A stretch of DNA of 64,000 bases from Caulobacterales bacterium (GTDB taxonomy: Bacteria > Pseudomonadota > Alphaproteobacteria > Caulobacterales > Caulobacteraceae), in NCBI GenBank assembly GCA_017302105.1, contig JAFLCS010000008.1, positions 1-64,000 of the forward strand, read 5' to 3'. Under the pieces are notes generated by a model, which saw nothing but the letters and a program-made list of their open reading frames with translations, ran no database searches and had not been told where the DNA came from. A program made the translations under genes and the position numbers. How positions within the stretch are numbered: the first letter of the stretch is position 1; the number at the start of each line of letters is the position of its first letter. Positions 19,067 to 30,636 of this stretch are shown here, in pieces.

Positions 19067-19519
19067 TCAGGCCTCCGGGCAGCGCGCGTTCAGCTCGGCG
19101 GCCTGATAGACCCATTCCATCGACCGCGGCTGCCCGTCGATGGTCCCTTCGATCCGACCGGTCAAGACGTCGCCGGCCCGCGAATAGATCACCCGCTGGG
19201 GAAAGTCGTTGTCCGGGTTCTCGAACACCGCCCGCTGGCCCTCCATCTCGGTCATGGGGAAGACGACATTGGCTCCGGTCGGCTCATAAACGAAGGCCAG
19301 CCGCCCCTCGACCATGGTCATCACCGTGCGTTCGGACGAGACCCGCTCGCCGCGCAGATTGATCGTGGTGTTGAACAGCACCCCGCCGCGCGCATCGGAC
19401 CAGGTCTCAGCCACCTCGCGTCCGCCCTCACACGACAGCCAATAGCCGGACAGCCAGTTCAGATCCGCAGGAACAGGCGAAGACGCCACCTGGGCGGCGA
19501 GCAGCAAAGAGATGAGCAT
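19067..19519 (-). CDS. Exported DUF6265-like protein
   Basis: A 150-residue protein with a short signal peptide (MLISLLLAAQVASS). The core has the DUF6265 pattern LNWLSGYWLSCEGGREVAETWSD near the N-terminus and a lipocalin-like series of strands ending with MEWVYQAAEL. Function of the family is unknown. It is the first gene of the long minus-strand run leading to pyrE, and starts 11 bases after the hutG stop. Confidence 0.6.
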   Translation of the reverse strand: MLISLLLAAQVASSPVPADLNWLSGYWLSCEGGREVAETWSDARGGVLFNTTINLRGERVSSERTVMTMVEGRLAFVYEPTGANVVFPMTEMEGQRAVFENPDNDFPQRVIYSRAGDVLTGRIEGTIDGQPRSMEWVYQAAELNARCPEA

Positions 19520-19530
19520 GGGGTTCTCCG

Positions 19531-20427
19531 TTAGCGCGCCGCGAACCCGGCCAGGATTTCACAGAACCACCGCCCCGCCGTCAGTGACGAGACATCCCCC
19601 GGATCCAGCGACGGATCGAACTCGGTCAGGTCCACGGCCTTGACCTTGGGATGGGCGGCGATGGCGCGCGCCGCATCAAAGAACGCCTGCGCCGAAGCGC
19701 CGCCGGGTCGGGCGCCGGGCGCGGCCTGGAACTGGCTGCGGTCGATCACATCGATGTCGAAATCGACGTAGATCACCTCGCACAGGGCCGACAGGCGCTC
19801 CAGCTCCTGCTGGGCCACCACGTCCAGCCCGCGGTCGCGGCATTCGCGTGCGGTTCGAACGGAAATCCCCGCCGCCCGGGCCTTTTCATGGGCGCGCCGG
19901 GTATTGGCGAAGGCGGCCAGACCGATCTGGCTGATCCGCGCGCCCTCCAGCCCATCGTCGAGCAGCGCCTGGATCGGATTGCCGTTGGTCAGGCCGCAGT
20001 CGGTGTCACGGAGGTCGAAATGGGCGTCCAGCGTCAGCACCCCGACCGAGCCCAGCGTCGGGTCGATGCCGTGAACGCCCGGCCGGGTGATCGCATTATT
20101 GCCCCCGGCCAGAATCACCAGACCCCGGTGCGCCTGGGCCTGAACCGCCGCCTTGACCGGCTCAAAGGCGTCAGCTGGAGAAACAGCCTTAAGGAAGACG
20201 TCCCCGGCCTCATGTACCCGAAGCCCGGACAGGTCGGTTCGCGTTTCCAAGTCATAGGTCGAAAACCTTGGGAAGGTCTGGCGAAGCACCTTGGGACCCA
20301 GGTCACACCGGCCCGGCGTCAGCGATCGTTCGTTCAGCGGCGCGCCAATCAAGGCGGTCGGGGCGTCGGGGTAATCCCCGACCAGATCAGCGATGGAGGT
20401 CCAGCCCAGGCATTCAGACGTGCTCAT
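19531..20427 (-). CDS. hutG: Arginase-family formimidoylglutamase
   Basis: A 298-residue ureohydrolase-fold protein, assigned as formimidoylglutamase (formiminoglutamate to glutamate plus formamide) because it sits divergent from hutI-hutU-hutH. Metal motifs DAHFDLRD and VDFDIDVID and the late Glu (DLTEFDPS) are present. The first motif, normally GGDH, reads GGNNAITRPG, so the usual histidine ligand is replaced by Asn. This may be a subfamily feature or may change metal content. It closes the pathway without HutF or an N-formylglutamate step. Confidence 0.8.
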   Translation of the reverse strand: MSTSECLGWTSIADLVGDYPDAPTALIGAPLNERSLTPGRCDLGPKVLRQTFPRFSTYDLETRTDLSGLRVHEAGDVFLKAVSPADAFEPVKAAVQAQAHRGLVILAGGNNAITRPGVHGIDPTLGSVGVLTLDAHFDLRDTDCGLTNGNPIQALLDDGLEGARISQIGLAAFANTRRAHEKARAAGISVRTARECRDRGLDVVAQQELERLSALCEVIYVDFDIDVIDRSQFQAAPGARPGGASAQAFFDAARAIAAHPKVKAVDLTEFDPSLDPGDVSSLTAGRWFCEILAGFAAR

Positions 20428-20436
20428 GGACCAAGG

Positions 20437-20464
20437 CCTAGCCTAGCTTCGGCGGGCCTGTCCA
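20437..20464 (-). promoter_or_regulatory. Candidate hutG promoter
   Basis: TGGACA (20459-20464), 16 bases, and GCTAGG (20437-20442) on the minus strand, nine bases before the hutG ATG. A second overlapping GCTAGG is at 20442-20447. The 53-base divergent hutG-hutI gap is the natural place for hut control, but no regulator gene or clear operator is seen. Confidence 0.35.
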
Positions 20465-20480
20465 TGTAGAGCAGCGGCCC

Positions 20481-21692
20481 ATGTGGGACACCCTCCTGAT
20501 CGACGGCCATGCGGCGACGATGATGCCGGGCAAAGAGCCCTATGGGGCGATCCGCCAAGCGGCACTGGGAATCGAGTCGGGCCGGATTGCCTGGATCGGC
20601 CCTCAAGCCAATCTGCCCGGCCCGCTCGCGGACCTGGCCTACACGGTTGAATCGTTGAATGACCGCTGGGTCACACCGGGCCTGATTGATTGTCATACCC
20701 ATCTCATCTTCGGCTCGAACCGAGCCACCGAATGGGAAATGCGACTGAACGGCGCGTCCTATGAGGACATCGCGCGCGCCGGCGGCGGCATCCTGTCCAG
20801 CGTGCGTGCCACCCGCGCTGCCGACCAGGCCGACCTCACCTCTTCGGCACAGTCGCGGCTCGATGCCCTGATGGCCAGTGGTGCCACAACGGTCGAGGTC
20901 AAGTCCGGCTACGGGCTGGATATCGACAGCGAACTCAAGATGCTGCGCGCCGCCGACGGCCTGGTGGGCGCGAGGATCGTGCGGACGCTTCTCTCGGCCC
21001 ATGCCCTGCCGCCTGAGTTCAAGGACAACCGCTCTGGCTATATCGACCTGATCTGCAACCAGATCATTCCTGCGGCGGCCCAGGCCGGGCTCGCCGATGC
21101 CGTCGACGCCTTCTGCGAATCGATCGGCTTCACCCCCGCTGAGGTCGAGCGCGTCTTCAAGGCGGCACAAGCGCATGGATTGCCCGTCAAACTCCATGCC
21201 GAACAGCTGACGAACCAGCACGGTGCCGCCCTGACCGCTCGCTTCGGCGGCCTGTCGGCGGATCACCTGGAATATCTCGATGAGGCAGGCGTCGCCGCCA
21301 TGGCCGAGGCGGGCACGGTCGCCGTACTCCTGCCTGGGGCCTACTATTTTCTCAAAGACAAGATCCCTCCGCCGATCCAGGCGCTGCGCAACGCTGGAGT
21401 CGCCATGGCGGTGGCAACCGATTGCAATCCGGGCACCAGCCCCCTCACCAGCCTGCCGATGGCCATGAACCTGGCCTGCACCCTGTTCGGCCTGACGCCG
21501 GAAGAGGCTCTGGCGGGCTGCACCCGGCATGGGGCGGCCGCTCTGGGCCTGGCGGACGAAATCGGGACCCTTGCCATCGGCAAGGCGGCCGACCTGGCGG
21601 TCTGGAACATCGACGAACCGGCCGAGCTGGCCTATTGGCTCGGTGCCGCACCGCTTTCACAGCGGTGGCTATCAGGCCAAAATCTGACCTGA
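20481..21692 (+). CDS. hutI: Imidazolonepropionase
   Basis: A 403-residue amidohydrolase that opens 4-imidazolone-5-propanoate to N-formimidoyl-L-glutamate. The metal-binding [19 protein letters not shown] is near residue 72, KSGYGLD follows, and [10 protein letters not shown] with the metal Asp is near 315. First gene of hutI-hutU-hutH; a 25-base gap separates it from hutU. Confidence 0.96.
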   Translation: MWDTLLIDGHAATMMPGKEPYGAIRQAALGIESGRIAWIGPQANLPGPLADLAYTVESLNDRWVTPGLIDCHTHLIFGSNRATEWEMRLNGASYEDIARAGGGILSSVRATRAADQADLTSSAQSRLDALMASGATTVEVKSGYGLDIDSELKMLRAADGLVGARIVRTLLSAHALPPEFKDNRSGYIDLICNQIIPAAAQAGLADAVDAFCESIGFTPAEVERVFKAAQAHGLPVKLHAEQLTNQHGAALTARFGGLSADHLEYLDEAGVAAMAEAGTVAVLLPGAYYFLKDKIPPPIQALRNAGVAMAVATDCNPGTSPLTSLPMAMNLACTLFGLTPEEALAGCTRHGAAALGLADEIGTLAIGKAADLAVWNIDEPAELAYWLGAAPLSQRWLSGQNLT

Positions 21693-21717
21693 AATCTCGC
21701 AAAATACGAAAAGATCC

Positions 21718-23385
<1,668 letters not shown>

Positions 23386-23387
23386 CC

Positions 23388-24917
23388 ATGACCCAGATCG
23401 TCATCGGCTCGTCGCCGCTCAACCTGAATGACCTGCGTGCAGTGCTGGACGGCCCTGTTTCCGTTTCTCTGTCGGACCGGGCCTGGGCCGCGGTCGATGC
23501 GGGGGCGGCCACGGTCACCGCCATCATCGAGACCGGTCAGACCGTCTATGGCGTAAACACCGGCTTTGGTCTCCTGGCCAATACGCGAATTGACCGCGCC
23601 GATCTGGAAACGCTGCAGACCAATCTGGTCCTGAGCCATGCCTGCGGCGTCGGCGAGCCCCTGCCCGATTCCATCGTGCGCCTGATGCTGGTGCTCAAGC
23701 TCGCCAGCCTGTCCAAGGGAGCCTCGGCCATCCGCGGTGAGACGCTCCAGGCGCTGATCTCCCTGGTCGAGCACGATGTCCTGCCGGTCATTCCATCCAA
23801 GGGCTCCGTCGGGGCGTCGGGCGACCTGGCACCTCTGGCCCACATGAGCGCGATGCTGCTGGGCGTCGGCGAGGCCCGCCATAACGGTGAGACGCTCTCG
23901 GCGAAATCAGCCCTGGCCCGCGCGGGCCTGGAGCCGATCACCCTTGGTCCCAAGGAGGGCCTGGCGCTGCTGAACGGCACCCAGTTCTCGACGGCCACGG
24001 CCCTGGCCGGGCTGTTCAGGACCGAAGCGGTCTTCGCCGCCGCCCTGGCGGCGGGCGGTCTGTCCGTCGATGCGCTGCGCGGGTCCGACGCACCGTTCGA
24101 TCCACGCATCCACGCCCTGCGCGGTCACAAGGGCCAGATCGAGGTCGCCCAGGTTCTGCGCGCGCTGCTCGACGGTTCGGATATTCGCGAAAGTCATCGT
24201 CAGGACTGCACCAAGGTGCAGGATCCCTACTCCCTGCGCTGCCAGCCCCAGGTCATGGGGGCGATCCTCGATCAGCTGCGGATGGCGGCGAACACTCTGC
24301 TGATCGAGGCCAATGCCGTCACCGACAACCCACTGGTCTTCTTTGAACAGGGCGATGTCATTTCCGGCGGCAACTTCCACGCCGAGCCGGTCGCCTTCGC
24401 CGCCGACCAGATCGCCATGGCCCTCTGTGAGATCGGCAATCTGTCGGAGCGCCGCACCTCGATCCTGGTCGATCCGAACATGAGCGGTCTGCCCGCCTTC
24501 CTGGTGATGAAGCCCGGCCTGAACTCGGGCTTCATGATCGCTCAGGTCACCGCCGCCGCTCTGGTCGCCGAAAACCGGATGATGGCCCACCCGGCCAGCG
24601 TCGACACGGTGCCGACCTCGGCCAATCAGGAAGACCACGTCTCCATGGCCGCCCACGGCGCTCGCCGGCTGCTCGACATGGCCGCCAATGTCGCCGTCGT
24701 CGTCGGCATCGAATTGCTGGCGTCGGCGCAGGGGGTCGAGTTCCATCGACCGCTGAGGAGCTCTCGCGCTCTGGAAGGCGTCCTTACGGCGGTGCGCGAG
24801 ATCGCGGCCGCCTATTCGGCTGATCGCTACTTCGCGCCCGACCTGACGGCCGCAGCCCGCCTGATCGAGACGGGCCGGTTCCTGAATTTTTCGCCCGGCC
24901 TGAACGAGACGATCTGA
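23388..24917 (+). CDS. hutH: Histidine ammonia-lyase
   Basis: A 509-residue HAL that removes ammonia from L-histidine to give urocanate. The MIO cofactor triad Ala143-Ser144-Gly145 is in [12 protein letters not shown]. Also seen are VYGVNTGFG and the C-terminal [14 protein letters not shown]. It ends the hut operon one base from the end of the convergent PPC-repeat gene, with no room for a terminator between them. Confidence 0.97.
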   Translation: MTQIVIGSSPLNLNDLRAVLDGPVSVSLSDRAWAAVDAGAATVTAIIETGQTVYGVNTGFGLLANTRIDRADLETLQTNLVLSHACGVGEPLPDSIVRLMLVLKLASLSKGASAIRGETLQALISLVEHDVLPVIPSKGSVGASGDLAPLAHMSAMLLGVGEARHNGETLSAKSALARAGLEPITLGPKEGLALLNGTQFSTATALAGLFRTEAVFAAALAAGGLSVDALRGSDAPFDPRIHALRGHKGQIEVAQVLRALLDGSDIRESHRQDCTKVQDPYSLRCQPQVMGAILDQLRMAANTLLIEANAVTDNPLVFFEQGDVISGGNFHAEPVAFAADQIAMALCEIGNLSERRTSILVDPNMSGLPAFLVMKPGLNSGFMIAQVTAAALVAENRMMAHPASVDTVPTSANQEDHVSMAAHGARRLLDMAANVAVVVGIELLASAQGVEFHRPLRSSRALEGVLTAVREIAAAYSADRYFAPDLTAAARLIETGRFLNFSPGLNETI

Positions 24918-24918
24918 T

Positions 24919-27531
24919 CTAGATCGCCGGGACTTCTTCCACGGTCAGAACATAGTCGCCCGTCTGGCCGGGCGAAAAGCTCCGCACGCGCACGATGTAG
25001 GCCCCCGTTTCAGGCAAGGTCACCGTCAGCAGGGAATTCAGGTCCGACAAGCCATCGTCGTCTTCGGCCAGGGGTATGAAGACGCCGTCTTGCCAGCGAC
25101 CGAGCTCGATATAGGTATCGAAGGCGTTTGAGGTCGCCGTGATCCGCACGGTGTGATCCACCTCTCCGTCGAAACGATAGGCGTCATGGTAGGTTCCGCC
25201 AGATCCGACAGGGTCGCTATCCGCCAGATTTCCTCGGATGGTCGACCCAATCAGGAGGCTGCCCGGCTCGGGCTCCGGCCCAAGATCCGTAAGTGTCAGG
25301 GTGTAGGCCCCGGTTTCGCCAATGGCATAGCTGCTGGCCCAGACTTCATAGCGACCGTCGCTGGGGAGCGTGATCGTGATGGCTGAGTCGGTATTTCCCC
25401 CCGCGTCATCGTTTTCGGCAATCGCCGCCAGACCGCCCTCGCCGTGAAGGCCGACCAGCAGGAAGGTATCGAACTCCGTCGAGGACATGGTCACGCGCAG
25501 GCGCTGCCCAGCGGTGCCGTCGAAGGCGTATCCGTCATAGGTCATCCCCTCAGCGGCAATACCGTCCCGGTCCTGGAGCGTGCCGTCGATGGTCGCGCCG
25601 ATGCTCGTTTCCGCGGACTGCGGGCTTGGTCCGAGATTTTCGCTCTCGAGCGTATAGCTGCCCAAGCCCCCGGGATTGTACGACATCACCCAGAGCTCAT
25701 AGTCGCCGGGCTCGTCCCCTACCACGACCAGTCGTGAGTTGGTGGTGCCGTCACCCTGGCCGTCGTCATCGTAGGTGACGACCTCGAATTCATCGCCAGC
25801 CCGCCGGACGACAAACAGAATTGTGTCGAAGGCATCGGATCGGGCGACGAACCTCACACGCTGATCCTGGTCGATGCGCAGACCATAGCTGTCATACGGA
25901 GAGCCGGCGTCCGAAATGCCGTCGCGCTCGTCGAGCCGGCCTTCAACAGTTCGGCCCAGGCGCAGCGGCATGGGCCGGGCCGGTTCTCCCAATTCGTGCA
26001 CCGCCAGCGAATAGGCTCCCATTTCGCCCATGGCGAAGGATGTCACGCGAATACGATAGTCGCCGCCGTCCGGCCGAAAATTGACGAGGGAATCAAGGGC
26101 ACCGCCGCTGTCATCATCGGACTCGACCAGACCATAGGTGCCGTCATCCTGACGTCGATAAATTTCCAGGTAGGAGTCATAGTCGTCCGAATCGAGCCGG
26201 GCGGATACGCGCTGACCCGGCTCCAGACGAATATCGTATTCATCGAAGTATTTTTCGTCGGGACTGATACCGTCGCCATCGGCCAGCGTACCGGTCACCA
26301 CATCGCCGATCCGCATCGAGCCGGCCGGAGGTGCCGGCGGAAGCGGGCCCCGATCATTCAGCGACAGACTATAGGCCCCTCGCATCGACGACTCGGTTCC
26401 ACCTACCCGAACAGCGTATTCGCCCGCTTCGGTCGGAGAGAACAGCAGGCGCGTGTTCATCGCCTGACCCGATCCATCGTCACCGAAGGCCAGAGCCTCC
26501 CAGCCAGCAGGTCCGACCGACCGGCCGAGCTCCAGCCAGACGGGGAAGGAGTCCGAGCTGGCGAGCAACTCCAACCTTTGCCCGGCCTCGGCCCGGAAAA
26601 CGAAGGCATCATAGAGACGGCCGTCATCAGCATCGGCATCGCCGTTCTCGATGGTACCCGACTGGGGCTCGCCAACCAGGACAGGCACGGCGGGCGGCAG
26701 CGCCGGCAGGGCCGTCAGCGACAGCGAATAGGCCCCGGTTTCCCCCGGACTGAAGCTGGAGACACGCAGGGTGTATTCGCCGTCGGCGGGAGCCGAGAAC
26801 CTGAGACGGGGGTCGGTACCCCCGTTGAGGCCGTCATCATTGAAGGCCAGTTGTTCGACCACCCCCCAGCGGGATTCCGACATGACCATCAGTGTGGCGT
26901 CGAACTCCGATGAGCGGACCTGAGCCTCAAAGCGCTCACCCGAACGGGCTCGGAATCGATAGGCGTCGTAGCGATAGTCATTGGCCCAGTCGAACTCCGC
27001 GTCACCGTCGGACAGGTCACCGTCCAGGCTGCCCCCTACGGCGATGCTGCCCGGTGCCAGACCGGGGACAGGTGCCGGCTGCTCGGCAAAGCCAATCTGA
27101 TAGTCGCCGGCACCCATCGCGGCGAAACCACGCGCACGGATCTCATACCGACCCGTTTCCGCCGCGAGGAAGCGCAGGCGCGAATTTAGTCCCTCGCCCA
27201 GACCATCATCATCCAGCGCAATCTCCTCAAACCCGTCCGGCCCCAGAAATCCTCCGATGAGATAAGTGTCAAAGGCCTCCGACCGCATCGTGATCTCGAC
27301 GCGCGTGCCCGCCTGAAGGTCGAGGACATAGCGATCCATCAACCCATCAGCACTGGTTCGGGAATCACCCTCGATCAGCGCGCCTTCGACAGATTCTCCG
27401 AGCTGCGCATGGATCGGGTCGACCCAGGCCTCCGGCGTCGACGTCGCCTCAGGTTGACCGTGCGCCCAAGCAGGCGCGGCACCCATGACCACGGCGAGTC
27501 CGGTGCTGACGATAAGGCTTGATCTCTTCAT
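24919..27531 (-). CDS. Exported protein built of seven PPC-like repeats
   Basis: An 870-residue protein with signal peptide MKRSSLIVSTGLAVVMGA ending at APAWA. The remainder is about seven tandem repeats of 110-120 residues related to the bacterial pre-peptidase C-terminal (PPC) domain. Each repeat has a GxLxxxD start, a YxF core, an FDT/FDTYL strand, a DDDG...NSxL acidic turn and a closing GxYxLxV strand (for example TGAYTLTLTDLG). No peptidase or other catalytic domain is attached. PPC domains usually trail secreted proteases, so an all-PPC protein suggests a surface, binding or scaffold role. The start at 27531 has GGGAGG nearby; the frame extends further upstream but only through folD antisense. 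Confidence 0.75.
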   Translation of the reverse strand: MKRSSLIVSTGLAVVMGAAPAWAHGQPEATSTPEAWVDPIHAQLGESVEGALIEGDSRTSADGLMDRYVLDLQAGTRVEITMRSEAFDTYLIGGFLGPDGFEEIALDDDGLGEGLNSRLRFLAAETGRYEIRARGFAAMGAGDYQIGFAEQPAPVPGLAPGSIAVGGSLDGDLSDGDAEFDWANDYRYDAYRFRARSGERFEAQVRSSEFDATLMVMSESRWGVVEQLAFNDDGLNGGTDPRLRFSAPADGEYTLRVSSFSPGETGAYSLSLTALPALPPAVPVLVGEPQSGTIENGDADADDGRLYDAFVFRAEAGQRLELLASSDSFPVWLELGRSVGPAGWEALAFGDDGSGQAMNTRLLFSPTEAGEYAVRVGGTESSMRGAYSLSLNDRGPLPPAPPAGSMRIGDVVTGTLADGDGISPDEKYFDEYDIRLEPGQRVSARLDSDDYDSYLEIYRRQDDGTYGLVESDDDSGGALDSLVNFRPDGGDYRIRVTSFAMGEMGAYSLAVHELGEPARPMPLRLGRTVEGRLDERDGISDAGSPYDSYGLRIDQDQRVRFVARSDAFDTILFVVRRAGDEFEVVTYDDDGQGDGTTNSRLVVVGDEPGDYELWVMSYNPGGLGSYTLESENLGPSPQSAETSIGATIDGTLQDRDGIAAEGMTYDGYAFDGTAGQRLRVTMSSTEFDTFLLVGLHGEGGLAAIAENDDAGGNTDSAITITLPSDGRYEVWASSYAIGETGAYTLTLTDLGPEPEPGSLLIGSTIRGNLADSDPVGSGGTYHDAYRFDGEVDHTVRITATSNAFDTYIELGRWQDGVFIPLAEDDDGLSDLNSLLTVTLPETGAYIVRVRSFSPGQTGDYVLTVEEVPAI

Positions 27532-27631
27532 GTTGGCCTCCCTGAACAGAGCCATGATAGACGCGGGCCGGCCGCGAATGTAAATCGACGCCGCAGCCAC
27601 GATTCCTGATTTCGCGCCGAGGTAAAAGCTC

Positions 27632-28537
27632 ATGGGTTCCGCACGCCTGATTGACGGCAAAGCCTTTGCGGCCGGCGTCGTCGAGCGCGTCGGGGCCGCC
27701 GCCGCGCGTCTTCGCAGCGCCACCGGGACCACGCCGGGTCTGGCCGTCGTCATCGTCGGGGACGATCCAGCCAGCCGCTTGTATGTTCGCAACAAGGGGT
27801 TGCGGGCCCAGGAAGCCGGGTTCGCTTCCTTCACCCACACGCTGCCGGCCGAGACCGACCAGGCGACCCTCAACGACCTGATCGCCAGATTGAACGCCGA
27901 CGACGCCGTGCACGGTATCCTCGTCCAGCTCCCCCTGCCTGCGCACCTCGATACAATGGCCGTGCTGGCGGCCATCGACCCGGACAAGGATGTGGACGGC
28001 TTCCACGTCGTCAACGCCGGCCGCCTGGCCGTCGGGCTTGCTGGGCTGGTGCCCTGCACACCCCTGGGCTGCTTGATGCTGCTCAAGGCCGAGTTGGGAT
28101 CTCTCAGCGGGGCCGATGCCGTGATCGTCGGACGCTCCAACATTGTGGGCAAGCCGATGGCGCAGCTGCTGCTGGGGCAGGACTGTACGGTGACGGTTGC
28201 TCATTCCCGGACCCGGGATCTGCCCGAGGTATGCCGCCGTGCCGACATTCTCGTCGCCGCTGTCGGGCGTCCGGAGATGATCCGCGGTGGCTGGATCAAC
28301 CCGGGGGCTACGGTCATCGACGTCGGAATCAACCGCATCCCGCACCGGGATTCGGCCCTGGCGGCCGCCGGCAAGACCCAGGTCGTCGGCGACGTCGCCT
28401 TTGCCGAAGCGATCGAGGTCGCCGGAGCTATCACCCCGGTCCCCGGCGGGGTGGGGCCGATGACTATCGCCTGCCTTCTTACGAATACATACAGTGCCGC
28501 TTGCCGCCGGGCCGGGATCGTTCCAGAAGCGATCTGA
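27632..28537 (+). CDS. folD: Bifunctional methylenetetrahydrofolate dehydrogenase / cyclohydrolase
   Basis: A 301-residue FolD interconverting 5,10-methylene-, 5,10-methenyl- and 10-formyl-THF. The cyclohydrolase Lys lies in [15 protein letters not shown]. The substrate loop is [12 protein letters not shown], the NADP-binding motif [15 protein letters not shown], and the C-terminus [15 protein letters not shown] sits upstream of the ATG. The stop overlaps the next gene's start (TGATG). Confidence 0.96.
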   Translation: MGSARLIDGKAFAAGVVERVGAAAARLRSATGTTPGLAVVIVGDDPASRLYVRNKGLRAQEAGFASFTHTLPAETDQATLNDLIARLNADDAVHGILVQLPLPAHLDTMAVLAAIDPDKDVDGFHVVNAGRLAVGLAGLVPCTPLGCLMLLKAELGSLSGADAVIVGRSNIVGKPMAQLLLGQDCTVTVAHSRTRDLPEVCRRADILVAAVGRPEMIRGGWINPGATVIDVGINRIPHRDSALAAAGKTQVVGDVAFAEAIEVAGAITPVPGGVGPMTIACLLTNTYSAACRRAGIVPEAI

Positions 28538-29130
28538 TGCGTTGGCTCGTTGTGTTGATTGCCGGAATCGGCCTGTCGTTTGGATCGGCAGCCCAGGCCG
28601 CGCCATCAACGCCCCATACGCTCGATCGCGCCCATGTCCTGTTTGAGACGACGCGCGATGAGATCGAAGCGGCGAGCGTCGAGCTCCAGGCCGTCACCGG
28701 AATCGAACTGTTCGTGGTGACGGTGCCCCGCCTCGGGGACCGTTCCGCTCGCGAAGTCGCGTTGGATTTGCCGGTCTGGGATTCCACGCGTGACCAGGTC
28801 GTCCTGTTGCTGGCGATGAATGAGCGGGAAGTGCGTATTGAGGCCAGCCCGTCGTTGAGCCGGCATGTCGTCGACGCCGACTGGACCGCGATCATTCAAT
28901 CGCGAATGCTTCCAAAACTGAGATCTGGACGGCACGGGGCCGCCGTGCGGGCGGGCGTCGACGCTATTGCTCTGCGATTGCAATCGACAGGGCATCCGTC
29001 GCCTATCGGCAGACTGCTCGGCGACCCACGCGCCCTGCGCGACATGGTATTTGTCCTCGTTGCCGGCCTGTTGGTGATGTTCGCCTTCAATCCGGCCCGC
29101 CATTTCAGAATGGTAAGGGGGCGCTGGTGA
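28537..29130 (+). CDS. TPM-domain exported membrane protein (YgcG-like)
   Basis: A 197-residue protein with a cleavable-looking signal (GSAAQA then APS), a TPM domain (roughly 25-150, with LFVVTVPRL, DQVVLLLAMNEREVRIEAS) and a C-terminal membrane segment (MVFVLVAGLLVMFAF). TPM domains are found on proteins linked to photosystem repair in plants and to unknown envelope roles in bacteria. The ATG overlaps the folD stop, and its stop overlaps the GTG of the next gene. Confidence 0.7.
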   Translation: MRWLVVLIAGIGLSFGSAAQAAPSTPHTLDRAHVLFETTRDEIEAASVELQAVTGIELFVVTVPRLGDRSAREVALDLPVWDSTRDQVVLLLAMNEREVRIEASPSLSRHVVDADWTAIIQSRMLPKLRSGRHGAAVRAGVDAIALRLQSTGHPSPIGRLLGDPRALRDMVFVLVAGLLVMFAFNPARHFRMVRGRW

Positions 29131-29699
29131 AGCCCGCAACCCTGGCTCCCGACACATTCGAGATTCGCACCCTTCACGTCGCCAGCGCACCAGACCGGCT
29201 GGATCTAGCTCTCGGTCTCGGTGTCTTGGTAGCGCTTGTGGCGCCGGCGCTGTCGCTGGCGCTCGGCACCAGCCCCGCCTGGTTGCCTGGTCTGGCCACC
29301 GTGTGGCGAGCGGCGCACCTGACGGCGGAAACGGGGCTGAATAGCGGCCCCTTCGTCGGGGCCCTGATGACCCAGGCGATCCTCCTGATCAGTGTTGTTC
29401 TGCTGTGGAGAGCGGTGGCAGCGTTCGCACCCCGATCGGGTTGGCTCCTCCCCGAACTTCGCGTCGACGGTCATGCGCGAGGGCTGGTCGGCACCCGGAG
29501 CAACCTGGTCTTATTCTATGTGGCTGATGCCGAACGCAGTGTGCGCGTCATGGCGTCACCCGATCTTGCCGGCCAGGTGCCGGCGGCGGCGCTGGAAGCG
29601 GCTCGAGACGCCCTGGTGGCCGGTATGCAGGTCGCGGATCCTGTCTCTGCCTTCGCCTCCGTCCGCGTTGCGCTGCGATCTGCCTTGCCCCGTCCCTGA
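29127..29699 (+). CDS. Membrane protein with a TPM-like C-terminal domain
   Basis: A 190-residue protein starting with GTG inside the previous gene's stop (GTGA). It has two membrane segments (GLGVLVALVAPALSLAL and MTQAILLISVVLLW). Its C-terminal domain echoes the upstream TPM protein: LVLFYVADAERSVRVMASPDL against VVLLLAMNEREVRIEASPSL. The most likely reading is a divergent paralog acting with it as a membrane pair. Confidence 0.6.
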   Translation: MKPATLAPDTFEIRTLHVASAPDRLDLALGLGVLVALVAPALSLALGTSPAWLPGLATVWRAAHLTAETGLNSGPFVGALMTQAILLISVVLLWRAVAAFAPRSGWLLPELRVDGHARGLVGTRSNLVLFYVADAERSVRVMASPDLAGQVPAAALEAARDALVAGMQVADPVSAFASVRVALRSALPRP

Positions 29700-29745
29700 A
29701 TCCTATCTCGCGTCTGCCGTCAGGCAGGCTATTGTCGGGTCGCCC

Positions 29746-30525
29746 ATGCCGCGCATCATGACCTACAATGTCCACCGTTGTGTTGGGACGGATCGACGGC
29801 TCGATGTCGAGCGGATCGCGGCTGTGATCGCGGATTGCCGACCGGATGTCGTGTGCCTGCAGGAACTGGATGTCGGTCGCGCGCGCACCGGACACGTCGA
29901 CCAGGCCCACGCCATTGCATCCCTCCTGGGTATGAATTTCGACTTCTACGCCGCTATGCAGGTTGAGGAAGAGCAGTATGGTGACGCCATCCTGACCGCC
30001 CTGCCCCAGCGCCGGCTGAAGGGCGCGGCCTTGCCGACCCTCAGGGGCGTACCGGGTCTTGAGCCGCGCGGGGCGCTTTGGCTGGAGATCGCACTCGGCG
30101 GCAGCAAGCTGAACATCATCAACACGCATCTGGGCCTCCTGCCGGGCGAACAGCACCGTCAGGTCAGGGCCCTGACGGGACCCAAGTGGCTCGACGACCC
30201 GAGATGCCAGGACCCGACAATCCTGATCGGAGACTTCAACTTCACCTCCGTCACCGGTCCGTACAGGCATCTGGTGCGTCAGATGGTTGATGCGCAGCGG
30301 GTGGCCGGGCTCGACAGGTCGGTCAAGACGTTTCCGTCGGCCTTCCCAACCATTCGGATCGACCACTGTTTCATCAGTCCGGGCATCGCCGTGCGCCGGG
30401 TTCACACCCCCTTCCATCCATTGGCGCGCCTGGCGTCCGATCACCTGCCCCTGGTCTTCGACTTCGAGCTGGTTCCTGACATCCGCCACGTCGAGCCGGG
30501 TCGAACCACTCGGGGCACAGGCTGA
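29746..30525 (+). CDS. Endonuclease/exonuclease/phosphatase (EEP) family protein
   Basis: A 259-residue EEP-fold protein. Active-site motifs in order are TYNVHRC near the N-terminus, CLQELDVG, INTHLGL, GDFNFT and SDHLPLVFDF. These fit metal-dependent phosphoesterases acting on DNA, lipid or phospho-headgroups; the substrate cannot be told. The start MPRIMTYNVH places the first motif at the N-terminus as usual. It follows the TPM pair by 46 bases. Confidence 0.8.
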   Translation: MPRIMTYNVHRCVGTDRRLDVERIAAVIADCRPDVVCLQELDVGRARTGHVDQAHAIASLLGMNFDFYAAMQVEEEQYGDAILTALPQRRLKGAALPTLRGVPGLEPRGALWLEIALGGSKLNIINTHLGLLPGEQHRQVRALTGPKWLDDPRCQDPTILIGDFNFTSVTGPYRHLVRQMVDAQRVAGLDRSVKTFPSAFPTIRIDHCFISPGIAVRRVHTPFHPLARLASDHLPLVFDFELVPDIRHVEPGRTTRGTG

Positions 30526-30636
30526 GCCAGGCGGCCGCGCCTCAGGTGGCGGGCGCTACAACCGAACGCAGTTGCCTCAAGCGAGCATCCGGCCCATAAG
30601 TCACCCGCTTGGCAGCCGGAAAAGGGGGGCTGACGA

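Noticed and set aside
24915-24921. A terminator between hutH and the PPC-repeat gene
   Set aside because: The genes are one base apart and no inverted repeat spans the junction.
27532-28152. Upstream extension of the PPC-repeat protein by about 200 residues
   Set aside because: The extension is antisense to folD; the ATG at 27531 has a Shine-Dalgarno and starts a clean signal peptide.
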